A stretch of 64,000 nucleotides of DNA, taken from contig NZ_MSDV01000053.1 of assembly GCF_001931485.1 (NCBI RefSeq), forward strand, positions 1-64,000, given 5' to 3'. Under the pieces are notes generated by a model. That model saw only the letters and a program-made list of their open reading frames with translations. It did no database searches and was not told the origin of the DNA. This DNA comes from Burkholderia sp. SRS-W-2-2016. GTDB taxonomy: Bacteria > Pseudomonadota > Gammaproteobacteria > Burkholderiales > Burkholderiaceae. Shown piece by piece: positions 8,452 through 17,398 of this stretch. Positions within the stretch are counted from its first letter, which is position 1. Each line of letters starts with the position of its first letter. A program made the translations under genes and the position numbers.

Positions 8452-9063
8452 ATGATCAAAGCAGTCGCAGGCCGCCCGCGGGGCCGGCCCAGAGCATTCG
8501 ATGAAGAACGGGTTCTGAGTCGCGCTATTGCGCTGTTTAGCGCTTCGGGGTATTCGGCCGCCGGGATCAGCGATCTATCAAAGGCTACCGGTCTGACGGC
8601 CGGCAGCCTATACAAGGCCTACTCCGACAAGGAGGGCATCTTTGCCAAAGCGCTGGAATGCTATATAAGCCGGCGCGAGGCGCAAGTCGCAGCCATGCTG
8701 GAAGGTGCGCAGAACGGGCGTGCCGGCATCGCGTCTCTACTCGGCCTTTATGCCAGGCTGAGTCAGGGCAAAGAGGGCAAGCTCGGCTGTTTGCTGGTGA
8801 CAGGCATTGCAGAGCTACCTCAATTCTCGCGTGTGGACACTGTGTTACGCGGCCAGCTTGCGCGGCGCAGAACTCTATTGGCCGGACTCGTCGCTCGGGG
8901 GCAAGAGGACGGTTCGATTACCACCGCGAGCGCGCCGACAACGGTGGCCGACCTGTTGCTTGCGCTTCTGCAAGGGATGCGCGTGCTTGGAAAAGCCGGA
9001 TCGTTTAGCGAAGATGCCGACGCATTCGTTGCGCTCGCACTCAAAGTGCTAGAGCGACCGTGA
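8452..9063 (+). CDS. TetR-family regulator
   Basis: The 203-residue protein has a basic arm (GRPRGRPRAFDEE) and a TetR helix-turn-helix (VLSRAIALFSASGYSAAGIS ... TGLTAGSLYKAYSDKEGIF, about 20-65). The C-terminal half (GCLLVTGIAELPQF) resembles the AcrR/NemR-like effector domains. Its stop overlaps the GTG start of the next gene, so it is the first gene of a coupled three-gene unit with a DMT transporter and an alpha/beta hydrolase. It probably represses that unit through the inverted repeat on its own promoter. The ligand is unknown. Confidence 0.85.
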   Translation: MIKAVAGRPRGRPRAFDEERVLSRAIALFSASGYSAAGISDLSKATGLTAGSLYKAYSDKEGIFAKALECYISRREAQVAAMLEGAQNGRAGIASLLGLYARLSQGKEGKLGCLLVTGIAELPQFSRVDTVLRGQLARRRTLLAGLVARGQEDGSITTASAPTTVADLLLALLQGMRVLGKAGSFSEDADAFVALALKVLERP

Positions 9064-9509
9064 ACAACTGGGCTCTATTCGCTTTCATGGCCGGGACAAT
9101 GCTTCCGCTGCAGGCGGTGATCAATGCGCGACTCGCCCGTCCACTGGGATCGCCAATCTGGGCTGCCGCCTTGTCCGGCGCCGTCACAACGATCGCACTT
9201 GTTCTGATCGGTCTGGCCACCAGTCGCGGTTTGCCGAGGGGCGACGGTGGCGTCGATCTGCCGGCCTGGTCATGGACCGGCGGCCTTTGCGGTGCGTTCG
9301 CGCTAACCGCGATGACCGCCACCGCACCACGAATCGGCGCCGCAACCATGATCTCGATGATCATCACGGGGCAGGCGATGTTTTCCCTTCTGATCGATCA
9401 TTACGGGTTGTTCGGCTCGGCTTCCTGTCCCATTACCTCCCGGCGAGTCATCGCAGTCTGTCTGCTGATCGCTGGTGCGGTTCTTTTTTCAAAAAGGATT
9501 CCTGCATGA
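9060..9509 (+). CDS. YdcZ/DUF606-type DMT-family membrane protein
   Basis: The 149-residue hydrophobic protein has about five transmembrane helices: LFAFMAGTMLPLQAVINARLA, PIWAAALSGAVTTIALVLIGLA, SWTGGLCGAFALTAMTATA, AATMISMIITGQAMFSLLID and VIAVCLLIAGAVLF. The length, N-terminal MAGxxLPLQAxINARL motif and GQxxxSLxIDHxGLFG motif fit the DUF606 half-size drug/metabolite transporters, which often act as pairs. It begins with GTG inside the tetR stop (GTGA) and ends overlapping the next gene (ATGA), so the three genes are translationally coupled. It may export the compound sensed by the TetR protein or made by the hydrolase. Confidence 0.8.
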   Translation: MNNWALFAFMAGTMLPLQAVINARLARPLGSPIWAAALSGAVTTIALVLIGLATSRGLPRGDGGVDLPAWSWTGGLCGAFALTAMTATAPRIGAATMISMIITGQAMFSLLIDHYGLFGSASCPITSRRVIAVCLLIAGAVLFSKRIPA

Positions 9510-10396
9510 TACATGGCGCGCTTCCGGCTGCCCCCACCGGTTTTGAGCATAAATTTGCAACTGCGGAGGGGCTGCGATACCACTATGTCGAGGGTGGTGC
9601 GAATGCAGAACGTACTATCGTCCTCATCGCGGGCTTTCCCGAGAGCTGGTATGCATGGCGTAAGGTCATGCCGCTACTTGGCAGCCGCTTTCGCGTCGTT
9701 GCCATTGACCTGCCAGGGCAGGGCGATAGCGATCGACCGATAGACGGCTACGACACGCAAACGGTCGCGCAACGCGTGCACGATCTCGTGAGTCATCTTG
9801 GACTCAAGCGATATAGTCTCGCCGCGCATGATGTCGGCGCGTGGGTCGCGTTCCCTTATGCTCACCTGTTCGGCGAGGAAGTCGAGGCGCTGGCGCTGAT
9901 GGATGCGGGAATTCCGGGTATTACGTTGCCGGATATGCTGCCGTCCTCTTCCGATCGGTCGTGGAAGACCTGGCATTTTTCCTTTCACGCGGTCCCGGAT
10001 CTTCCCGAGATTCTTCTCGCGGGTCGTGAAAGAGCGTATCTGGAATGGTTCTTCTGGAGCAAGACGGCTAATCCGGCGTGCTACGGCGAGGAAGAGATCG
10101 CCGAGTATCTGAGGACGTATTGTGCGCCTGGCGGAATGCGCTCGGGCCTCGCGTTCTATCGCGCCGCGGCACTTTCCGTCGAGCAAAACCGAGCGTTGTC
10201 GCGCGACCGCAAACTGGCGATGCCGGTGCTCGGCCTCAGTGCAGACCAAGGGTCGATCCCGGATATGTCAGCGGCTCTCCGTCCGTTTGCCAACGAGGTC
10301 AAAGGCGAGACCATTGCGAATTGCGGGCACTTTCAGCCCGAGGAGCAGCCTGAAGCCGTGGCGGATGCTTTGGCGCGTTTTTTCGCTTCAGTCTGA
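9506..10396 (+). CDS. Epoxide-hydrolase-like alpha/beta hydrolase
   Basis: The 296-residue protein follows soluble epoxide hydrolases. It has HGxP-like GFPESWYAW (43-51), DLPGQGDSDRP (68-78), and AHDVGAWVAF with Asp109 in place of serine as nucleophile. A cap region follows (YLEWFFWSK), then a final NCGHFQPEEQPE with the catalytic His. Asp nucleophiles act on epoxides or haloalkanes by forming an ester intermediate. The ATG at 9506 overlaps the DMT stop as ATGA; an upstream in-frame ATG at 9272 lies inside the DMT gene and is rejected. It is the last gene of the tetR unit, immediately before the right inverted-repeat region. The enzyme is cytoplasmic and its substrate is unknown. Confidence 0.8.
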   Translation: MIHGALPAAPTGFEHKFATAEGLRYHYVEGGANAERTIVLIAGFPESWYAWRKVMPLLGSRFRVVAIDLPGQGDSDRPIDGYDTQTVAQRVHDLVSHLGLKRYSLAAHDVGAWVAFPYAHLFGEEVEALALMDAGIPGITLPDMLPSSSDRSWKTWHFSFHAVPDLPEILLAGRERAYLEWFFWSKTANPACYGEEEIAEYLRTYCAPGGMRSGLAFYRAAALSVEQNRALSRDRKLAMPVLGLSADQGSIPDMSAALRPFANEVKGETIANCGHFQPEEQPEAVADALARFFASV

Positions 10397-10648
10397 AGTC
10401 CGCAAGGCAATTGAAACGATCAGTCGCAGGGGCAATCGGCGCTTGTCCGGCGAAGTTCCCTGCGACAGTTATCTTCGCGCGGTTTTCCGGTTAGACCGCG
10501 CGAGGACCGGAAGAACCTTGTTGAAAAGAGAAATAGAGCTGTATTGGTTCGAAGAGATTTGCCGGCAGAGCGTCTTCTGCGAACCATGACCATGCCTCGC
10601 ATTTATCCGGCTCCATACGATGAATACACCGCGACAACTCAATTCGAT

Positions 10649-10741
10649 TTGACGAGATGCGCGTAGAGAGTGATGCATCCAGGGCATCGCCGGCAGTAGA
10701 AAACGGCATTGGGCAGGCGCTTTTGCTTCAGCGATAGTGAA
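10649..10741 (-). repeat. Right copy of a 93-bp inverted repeat
   Basis: This is the inverted partner of 7266-7358, in the 412-base gap between the hydrolase and MBL genes. On the minus strand it stays open (QCRFLLPAMPWMHHSLRASRQ), unlike the left copy, but the surrounding frame is not a convincing protein. I see no transposase nearby. The rest of the gap 10397-10808 holds nothing else I recognise. Confidence 0.8.
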
Positions 10742-10808
10742 CGCATCAATGCCCGTTCGACTCACTACAGAATGCACGGCCTTGTCATCGACGATAAGGA
10801 AACATGTC

Positions 10809-11708
10809 ATGAAAGACTCTTCCAACACCTGGCGCGTAGGCGCCGCAACGATTACCCGGGTCGACGAAACGGCCTTCGCGCTGGCTCCCGAAGTGTTGTT
10901 CCCCGAGTGGGATGCCGAAAGCGAGCACATGCTGCAAACGCACTTTTCAGCGGCCAGCCTCGACCTCGCGAATCGACGGCTAGCGCTGAAAACGCACTTA
11001 TGGGTCGTCGAACTGGACGGTCGGACCGTCGTCGTCGACACGGGGATCGGCAACGGCAAGGCGCGGCCGTTCAGTGCGCTTTTCGACCGGCTCGGCAACC
11101 CCGTCCTCGAACGTTTCGAAGCCGCCGGGTTCCGGCGCGAGCAAGTGGACTATGTACTGCTGACCCATTTGCATGTCGATCACGTCGGATGGAACACGCA
11201 TTGGCAGGACAATCGCTGGGCTCCGGTCTTTCCGAACGCCACCTATGTGTTCAGCCAGCGCGAGCGCGACTACTTCGCCACGCCAGCCGGAGAACCGCGC
11301 CGAATGGTATTCGAGGACAGCGTGCAGCCCATCATCGAAGCGCGGCAGGCCCGCGTGGTGCCGGACGCCGGGGAGGAGGTTGTCGACGGCATTCGCTTTC
11401 TGCCGACGCCGGGCCACAGCATCGGGCACATGGCGATCGAGATTCACACGCAAGGACACACGGCACTGTTCTCCGGTGACGTTATGCATAGCCCGCTGCA
11501 GGTCTATCGTCCGCAGTGGAATTCGGCGTTCTGCCGGGACCCGTCGCAGGCGCGAGCCTCGCGACAATGGCTGCTCAATCATGCAGCGAAAACAGGTGCG
11601 ATCGTCTTTCCCGCACACTTTCCCGAGACGTCGGTTGGTACGGTGCGGGAGGGACCGCACGGCTTCGACTGGCACTACCTGAATGGTGCAAGATCGGGAG
11701 AGGTTTGA
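10809..11708 (+). CDS. MBL-fold metallo-hydrolase
   Basis: The 299-residue metallo-beta-lactamase-fold hydrolase carries the metal motif HLHVDH at 120-125, with GHSIGHMAIE and SGDVMHSPLQ as later metal ligands. Close relatives include quorum-quenching lactonases and methyl-parathion-hydrolase-like enzymes. The FxxEWDAE...LQTHFSAASLDLANRRLALKTHLWVV opening fits that group. It probably hydrolyses a lactone or ester in the cytoplasm, as no signal peptide is visible. ATG 10809 is preceded by AAGGA about nine bases upstream; the in-frame ATG at 10737 lies in the repeat. It is a single gene outside the inverted-repeat cassette. Confidence 0.8.
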   Translation: MKDSSNTWRVGAATITRVDETAFALAPEVLFPEWDAESEHMLQTHFSAASLDLANRRLALKTHLWVVELDGRTVVVDTGIGNGKARPFSALFDRLGNPVLERFEAAGFRREQVDYVLLTHLHVDHVGWNTHWQDNRWAPVFPNATYVFSQRERDYFATPAGEPRRMVFEDSVQPIIEARQARVVPDAGEEVVDGIRFLPTPGHSIGHMAIEIHTQGHTALFSGDVMHSPLQVYRPQWNSAFCRDPSQARASRQWLLNHAAKTGAIVFPAHFPETSVGTVREGPHGFDWHYLNGARSGEV

Positions 11709-11951
11709 AGGAAATGGGGAGACGGCTACGCGGGCAAAAGGCCTGCTTTTCGATAGTTTCCGATTAGCGCGTCATAGAGGGAGAGATCGGAACGGCTCCT
11801 CGCGACTTCCGGCAGGTCGTCAATTTCGGCGGCCATGAAGCGCTGGTGTCGGCGGCGGATTGAAAGGAGTAGATCGCCTCCGCTACTTTCCATTATTTGA
11901 CATAATCTTTATTATCAACATTTTCGATAGCATGCCCGACGCCGCCAGCCA

Positions 11952-12746
11952 TCAGCAATGCCGCCAGACCGGCGACCGCTTTTCAAAGAACGCCTGATTC
12001 CCCTCAATCGCGTCACGCGACTGATACGTTTCCACGAATTCCTCGAGCTCCACGGCGAGATGCTGTTCGAAGTCGTTGCGAAACTCCCGGTCGATCAGCC
12101 GTGTAATCGTGCGCACCGATTGGTTCGGCTTGGAAGCGTAAAACGCGGCTCGTTCGATCGCACGCTGCTCGAGCATTTCTTCGTCGGCGACTTCATCGAC
12201 GAGGCCAAGCGCCAACGCCTCGTCGGCACCGAACCTGCGACCGCTATACAGCAACTCTTTCGCAGCCCGCGCACCGATCAGTCGATTGAGAAGCACGATC
12301 CCGCCGGTGCCAGGCCAAACGCCGCGATCGATCTCGGGCAATGCGAACACAGCATCGCGCGCACAAATCCGGAACGCACAGCCCAACGCCAGCTCCAGAC
12401 CACCGCCCATGCAAAAGCCGCGGATCGACGCGATGACAGGAACATCCAGTTTGACGAGTTGAAGAATCATTCGATGGGCGTTTTCCCCATGCTCTCTGGC
12501 GACCCTCGCATCGAAACGCAGTGGAAATTCGCGCAAATCGGCACCTGCGGAAAATGCGCGCTCGCCACTGGCAAAGATCACACAGCGCAGATCGCGCCGA
12601 TTTTGGGCATCCATAAAGAGGTCGCCGAGTTCGCGCCGAACCGTTTGCGTCAGCACGTTCAGCGGCGGATTTGCGATCCTGACGCTCAGGACGCCAGGCA
12701 CGCATTCGTGCACATCGATGGCCGCGGCGGCCAGGGTGTCGTTCAT
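11952..12746 (-). CDS. Enoyl-CoA hydratase/isomerase family protein
   Basis: The 264-residue crotonase-fold protein has the oxyanion-hole segments SAGADLREF (about 66-74) and GFCMGGGLELALGCAFRICA (about 111-130). ALPEIDRGVWPGTGG supplies the active-site Glu position. Crotonases hydrate or isomerise enoyl-CoA thioesters. It is the last gene of a seven-gene minus-strand operon, overlapping the GMC gene by four bases. In the inferred pathway it would hydrate the enoyl-CoA made by the acyl-CoA dehydrogenase after CoA loading by the CaiB-type transferase. Its exact substrate is unknown. Confidence 0.8.
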   Translation of the reverse strand: MNDTLAAAAIDVHECVPGVLSVRIANPPLNVLTQTVRRELGDLFMDAQNRRDLRCVIFASGERAFSAGADLREFPLRFDARVAREHGENAHRMILQLVKLDVPVIASIRGFCMGGGLELALGCAFRICARDAVFALPEIDRGVWPGTGGIVLLNRLIGARAAKELLYSGRRFGADEALALGLVDEVADEEMLEQRAIERAAFYASKPNQSVRTITRLIDREFRNDFEQHLAVELEEFVETYQSRDAIEGNQAFFEKRSPVWRHC

Positions 12747-14383
12747 ATCGTTTCCTTGACGCGTTGCTCCGTCACGCCCGTTATTGCGGACGAACGGATC
12801 ATCTGTGCGGCACGCTCGGCAATCATCAGCACGGTCGCGTTGGTATTAGTCGACGTGATCGTCGGCATCACCGATGCATCCACGACGCGCAGTCCGCTCA
12901 CGCCATGCACGCGCAGATCGGCATCGACCACGCTCATCCGGTCCTCGCCCATCCGGCACGTACCGACAGCGTGATACACCGTCGAACCATTGTCGCGAGC
13001 GTACTGCAGCAATTGCGCGTCGCTGTCGGCGGCTCGCCCGGGCACGGTCTCGTCGACGATAAACCGCGCGATCTCCGGTTGCGCAAAAATGTTGCGGCCG
13101 ATGCGCAGTCCCTCGACCGTCGTCGCGCAGTCCCGCTCGTCGCTCAGATAGGCGGGCGCGATCGCCGGCGAGTCCTGCACTTCTTTGCTGCGGATATGGA
13201 CGTGGCCACGACTTTCGGGCCTCATCTGCCACACCCCGCAGGAAATGCCCGGCTCGCTTTCCAGCACGCCGATGCGTCCCGCCGCGAAGCTGCCGGGCGC
13301 AATCACGAGCTGAACATCCGGACGGCTCGCATAGCGGGTCTGAACGAATCCGCCGACAAGCGCCGCGCTATAGGTAAGCACGCCGGTTCCTGAAACGGCG
13401 TAGCGCATCATTTCGCGGGCCAGCGCCAGACCGTGGGAGCGCTCGTTCGCGGTGCCCGCGCCACGCACCCGGAATCCGAGCCGCACCACATAGTGATCCT
13501 GCAAATTGGCACCGACGCCCGGTAATGCGACCCGCGTGCGAATCCCCGCGTTATCGAGCACATCCTTATCGCCGATACCGGAGAGTTCGAGCAGCCTCGG
13601 CGTACCGATCACGCCCGCGCACGAAATCACCTCGCGTCTCGCACTGATAACGCAGGGCTCGGCCGACGCCGTCATCGCATGTACGCCGGTCACGCGCGTG
13701 CCGCTGAACTCCAGTTTCGACACCTGCAAGCCAGTCAGTACTTTCAGGTTCGGCCGGCCCATAACCGGTCGCAAATAGCCGCGCGCCGCGCTCGAACGAC
13801 GGCGGCCGTCGCGAGTTTGCTGGTAGTACCAGATCGACGGGCCGCGCGTCGTCGAATTGGGATCGTCGAGAAATTCGAGTCCCGCCTGCCGCGCCGCCGC
13901 TACCGCGGCACCGCAAATCTCCGGCGGATTCTGTACCCGGCTAACCTTGATCGGACCATCGGTGCCGCGCTGCGGACTTCGACCTTCGGTCCACGTCTCC
14001 GACCGGCTGTAGTGAGGCAGACAATCGGCGAAGTTCCAGCCTCGCGCACCTGCTGTTTCCCAGCTATCGATGTCCTCGGCGAACGGGCGTACATACAGCA
14101 GTCCATTGATCGCACTCGATCCGCCCAGGCCGCGACCGCGCGGAAACAGGATCTCGCGGTGACTCGTGTGCGCGTTCGCCTCGGTGTGATAGCGCCAGGT
14201 GACGCTCGGATGATCGAGCAGGCGCACGAATCCCGCTGGAACGTGAATGAACGGGTGGCGGTCCCGCTCGCCTGCTTCGATCAGAATGACCTCGACCTGC
14301 GGATCCTCCGACAGCCGGTTGGCGAGCACGCAGCCGGCCGTTCCCGCACCGACGATCACGTAATCCGCTATGAGCGTTTTCAC
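12743..14383 (-). CDS. GMC-family FAD alcohol oxidoreductase
   Basis: The 546-residue flavoprotein has DYVIVGAGTAGCVLANRLSE at the N-terminus (dinucleotide fold) and the GMC signature GRGLGGSSAINGLLYVRP. The active-site His471 is in STVYHAVGTCRMG and an Asn pair is near 513-515 (TSTNTNATV). This is the choline-dehydrogenase-like branch. It would oxidise a primary alcohol to an aldehyde or acid using FAD. The start overlaps the stop of the CoA-transferase gene, so translation is coupled. Its presence suggests that the substrate or an intermediate carries a hydroxyl group. Confidence 0.85.
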   Translation of the reverse strand: MKTLIADYVIVGAGTAGCVLANRLSEDPQVEVILIEAGERDRHPFIHVPAGFVRLLDHPSVTWRYHTEANAHTSHREILFPRGRGLGGSSAINGLLYVRPFAEDIDSWETAGARGWNFADCLPHYSRSETWTEGRSPQRGTDGPIKVSRVQNPPEICGAAVAAARQAGLEFLDDPNSTTRGPSIWYYQQTRDGRRRSSAARGYLRPVMGRPNLKVLTGLQVSKLEFSGTRVTGVHAMTASAEPCVISARREVISCAGVIGTPRLLELSGIGDKDVLDNAGIRTRVALPGVGANLQDHYVVRLGFRVRGAGTANERSHGLALAREMMRYAVSGTGVLTYSAALVGGFVQTRYASRPDVQLVIAPGSFAAGRIGVLESEPGISCGVWQMRPESRGHVHIRSKEVQDSPAIAPAYLSDERDCATTVEGLRIGRNIFAQPEIARFIVDETVPGRAADSDAQLLQYARDNGSTVYHAVGTCRMGEDRMSVVDADLRVHGVSGLRVVDASVMPTITSTNTNATVLMIAERAAQMIRSSAITGVTEQRVKETI

Positions 14384-15615
14384 GAAACGGCCTCCTTCTT
14401 TTCGGTCTGTAGCCCGGCGGTTCGGCCTTCCAGTACGGCAATTTCGTCGTCCGAAAAGCCGAACTCCAGGAGTACTTCCACGGTGTGCTCACCGAGCACG
14501 GGCGGTGGACGCCGATAAGCGACCGGGCTGCCATGAAAATTGACCGGACTGGCGATGTTCGTGACCTTCCCTGCCCGCGGATGATCAAGCTCGACGACCG
14601 TGCCGTTGTGCTGGATCTGCGGGTCCAGCGTTAGAGCAGTGTGATAGTCCTGCACTTTCGCGCACGGCACGTCGGCCGCGCTCAGATGAGCGACCCAATG
14701 GTCGGCCGGGTGGCGCAGAAACTCCTGCTCGAGGAGCGCATCCAGCGCGTGGCGATTCGCGGTGCGCGCGGTGTTGCCGATAAAGCGCTCGTCGCTCAGC
14801 AAATCTTCGCGGTCCAGCGCATGACACAGGTTCTGCCAGAACTTCTCGGTGAAACACGCGGCAAAGAAATAGTGCCCATCGGCGCCCTGATAGTTCCGGT
14901 ACGGCACCATCGTCGGATGCCCGCTACCCAGGCGCTCGGGCGCCTTGCCGCTGCGCAGCGTCTCGCCGTCGCGCGGGATCGTGCTAAAGAGTGCCGCCGA
15001 CAACAGCGAGGTATCGATCTTTTGCCCGACGCCGTGCCGCTCGCGATGCAATAGCGCGGTGGAAATGCCGAATGCCAGCAGCGCCGCCGCGCCGAAGTCC
15101 GGCAACGGCGCGCCGAGGCGCACCGGATTGCCGCCCGCCTCGCCCGTCATATCCATCAGCCCGGCCACCGCCTGCACGATCGGATCGTTCGCGGGCCACG
15201 CGGCATAAGGGCCACTCTGCCCAAACGCCGATACGCTCGCGTACACGATCTTCGGGTTGACGGCCTTCACCGCGTCATAGCCGATGCCGAGTCTTTCGAC
15301 CGTTCCAGGGCGGAAGTTCTCGACAACCACATCGGCATGCTCGGCCATACGCAGAAATGCATCGCGGCCCTTCGGCGATTTCAGGTCGAGCCGGATGCTG
15401 CGCTTGTTGCGGTTCTGCGAGAGGAATTGAACGCTTTCGCCGCCGACGAACTGATTGCCGAGATTACGCGACAAGTCGCCGGCGCGCGGCTCTTCCACCT
15501 TGATGACGTCGGCGCCCAGATCGGCCAACAACACCGTGCCGACAGGGCCGGCGGTCATCACCGTCAGGTCGAGGATGCGATAGCCCGACAACGGGCCAGT
15601 TTGGTTCTTATCCAT
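14380..15615 (-). CDS. CaiB/BaiF-type (class III) CoA-transferase
   Basis: The 411-residue protein has the class III CoA-transferase pattern: GYRILDLTVMTAGPVGTVLLADLGADVIKVEEP (11-43), NRNKRSIRLDLK, GTVERLGIGYDAVKAVNPKIVYASVSAFGQSGPYA, and GAPLPDFGAA with the catalytic Asp173. It moves CoA between acids through an aspartyl-CoA anhydride, here most likely activating a dicarboxylate or hydroxyacid. ATG 15615 is preferred; upstream in-frame codons lie inside the flavoprotein gene and are Arg/Thr-rich. It overlaps the flavoprotein gene by eight bases and the GMC gene by four. Confidence 0.85.
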   Translation of the reverse strand: MDKNQTGPLSGYRILDLTVMTAGPVGTVLLADLGADVIKVEEPRAGDLSRNLGNQFVGGESVQFLSQNRNKRSIRLDLKSPKGRDAFLRMAEHADVVVENFRPGTVERLGIGYDAVKAVNPKIVYASVSAFGQSGPYAAWPANDPIVQAVAGLMDMTGEAGGNPVRLGAPLPDFGAAALLAFGISTALLHRERHGVGQKIDTSLLSAALFSTIPRDGETLRSGKAPERLGSGHPTMVPYRNYQGADGHYFFAACFTEKFWQNLCHALDREDLLSDERFIGNTARTANRHALDALLEQEFLRHPADHWVAHLSAADVPCAKVQDYHTALTLDPQIQHNGTVVELDHPRAGKVTNIASPVNFHGSPVAYRRPPPVLGEHTVEVLLEFGFSDDEIAVLEGRTAGLQTEKKEAVS

Positions 15616-17389
15616 GATTGGCTGCCTGCGAAGTCGGTTGTTCGGAAAGATCCGCGTGCGCGTAGTGCAGCGCGTCGAATCGCAATTCGAACGGATCGTC
15701 ATTGCCCCGCGTGATCGTGAACGCGTGTCCGAAGTTTGCGTCGTCACGGGCAGCGAAATCCGTCCGGTAGTGGCTGCTGCGCGATTCGCGCCGCTCGATA
15801 CAGGCGCGCAAGATTACTTCCGCTGTGGTTGTCATGTTGTCGACTGTCAGCGCCTCCATGATGTCGTGCGGCGTGCAAGAAGCACCTTGCTGAAGCCGGC
15901 CGCGCCCTTCGCGCACTACCTGCAACGCGCGCATCAGGCCGCTCTCGGTCTTTTCGACCAGGCAATGCGTCTGCATCGCGTCTCGCAAGCTGCCGGCTAT
16001 CGCGGCTGCGTCGAAGTCCGGATTCGGCTTGAGCGCGAGTTCGAGCCGCGCGGCAGGCGTGTCGGCGTCGATAGCGCCCGCCGCGCAACTCTGGCGCGCG
16101 AACGCGGCGGCGCCCGAGCCCGCACGATGGCCGAACACCTGGCCTTCGGCGAGTGAGTTGCCGCCCGGCCGGTCCGGGCCGCGCACGCCGCCCGCCAGTT
16201 CGCCGATCACGAACAGCCCGTCGATGGTGGACATGCCGTTGGCGTCCGTCATGCGTACACCGCCGTTCAGGCATTGAAACGCGATGCCGACATCGAGAAG
16301 ATCGCGCTGCGGATCCACACCTTTCGCACGCAACCACCGCATCGTGTTCGGGATCGTCGCGAGCAGCGTTTCGGGCGCGACGTGAGCGAACGAAAACTGC
16401 ACCGTGCCGCGTTCGGTGCCGCGCCCCGCCGCAATTTCCGAAGCGATCGCAAGATCGATATAACGCGACTCGTTCGAGATCGTGAACGGAAAGACCTTCT
16501 CGTCCATCGCGGCTTCGGCGCTCACCCCTTGCGGCAGATAGTCGGCGAGAAATTCGCGGCCTTCGCGATTGAGCATCCGCGGATGCAGCACGAAACACGA
16601 TTTGCTGAAGAGTTGAACGTACGGATGCACCATCGCTGGACCGAACTGATGGAACTCCATGTTGACGAGTTCGGCGCCGTGTCTGAAGCAGATCGCCTGG
16701 CCATCGCCCGTCATCTCGGCCGTCGATACCTGCTGGGAGAAAAGACCGTGCGCGCCGCCGGTGCCGAGCACGACCGCACGCGCCGACACCACCAGCAGGC
16801 GCCGCACAATCGCATCAAACGCCAGCACGCCCGCCACGCGCCCCGCCGTATCGCGCAACAGATCGACGAACGCCACCGAGTGCCGCGTCTCTACGCCAAG
16901 CCGTTTCGCTTCATCGGCGAGCGCCGCGACAAATGCTTTGCCGGTCTTGCCCTTCACGCCGAGCGCGCGAGCATAGCTGCCGAAGTCGCTGCGAATCAGC
17001 TTGTAGCCGTCGCCGTTTCGATCGAACGGGACACCGAGCGTGATCAGATCAGCGATACGCGCCGGCGCATCTTCCGCGAGGACCCGCACGAGCTCGCGGT
17101 CGATAAAGCCACCGGCAGGCCGCATCGTGTCTTCGTAATGGACGGTGGGACCGTCCTGTTCGCTGCCGTAGCCCGACGCGCCCATGCTCATGATCTCGCT
17201 CGCACCGTGCACGGTGCTGCCGCCCTGCCCGACCGGCGCTTTCGCCAGCATCAGCACACTGGCGCCGGCCTTCGCGGCGGACACGGCGGCGCGCGACGCC
17301 GCCCCTCCACCGCCGACCACGACCACATCGGCGTGAGCGGATTCAACCTCAAAACCAAGCGTTTCCAACCTTTGAACCAGGGTCACCAT
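15608..17389 (-). CDS. Fumarate-reductase/succinate-dehydrogenase-like FAD protein
   Basis: The 593-residue flavoprotein has an ADVVVVGGGGAASRAAVSAA FAD motif (20-39), the GQGGSTVHGA loop, VVLGTGGAHGLFS and a late PGGNSLAEGQVFGHRAG. It aligns with the SdhA/FrdA/NadB family, but three substrate-site hallmarks differ. MEFxQFHP reads MEFHQFGP (244-251), HYxxGG reads CLNGG (373-377), and HGxNR reads RGPDR (403-407). The arginine of the last motif is kept. It therefore probably oxidises or reduces something other than succinate or fumarate. It has no signal peptide, so it is cytoplasmic. It lies between the CoA-transferase and acyl-CoA dehydrogenase genes in the operon. Confidence 0.8.
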   Translation of the reverse strand: MVTLVQRLETLGFEVESAHADVVVVGGGGAASRAAVSAAKAGASVLMLAKAPVGQGGSTVHGASEIMSMGASGYGSEQDGPTVHYEDTMRPAGGFIDRELVRVLAEDAPARIADLITLGVPFDRNGDGYKLIRSDFGSYARALGVKGKTGKAFVAALADEAKRLGVETRHSVAFVDLLRDTAGRVAGVLAFDAIVRRLLVVSARAVVLGTGGAHGLFSQQVSTAEMTGDGQAICFRHGAELVNMEFHQFGPAMVHPYVQLFSKSCFVLHPRMLNREGREFLADYLPQGVSAEAAMDEKVFPFTISNESRYIDLAIASEIAAGRGTERGTVQFSFAHVAPETLLATIPNTMRWLRAKGVDPQRDLLDVGIAFQCLNGGVRMTDANGMSTIDGLFVIGELAGGVRGPDRPGGNSLAEGQVFGHRAGSGAAAFARQSCAAGAIDADTPAARLELALKPNPDFDAAAIAGSLRDAMQTHCLVEKTESGLMRALQVVREGRGRLQQGASCTPHDIMEALTVDNMTTTAEVILRACIERRESRSSHYRTDFAARDDANFGHAFTITRGNDDPFELRFDALHYAHADLSEQPTSQAANHG

Positions 17390-17398
17390 CGGTCTCCG

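Noticed and set aside
10469-11098. Minus-strand frame over the right inverted repeat as a real gene
   Set aside because: It overlaps the MBL-fold gene antisense, and the equivalent frame in the left repeat copy is broken. At most a remnant.
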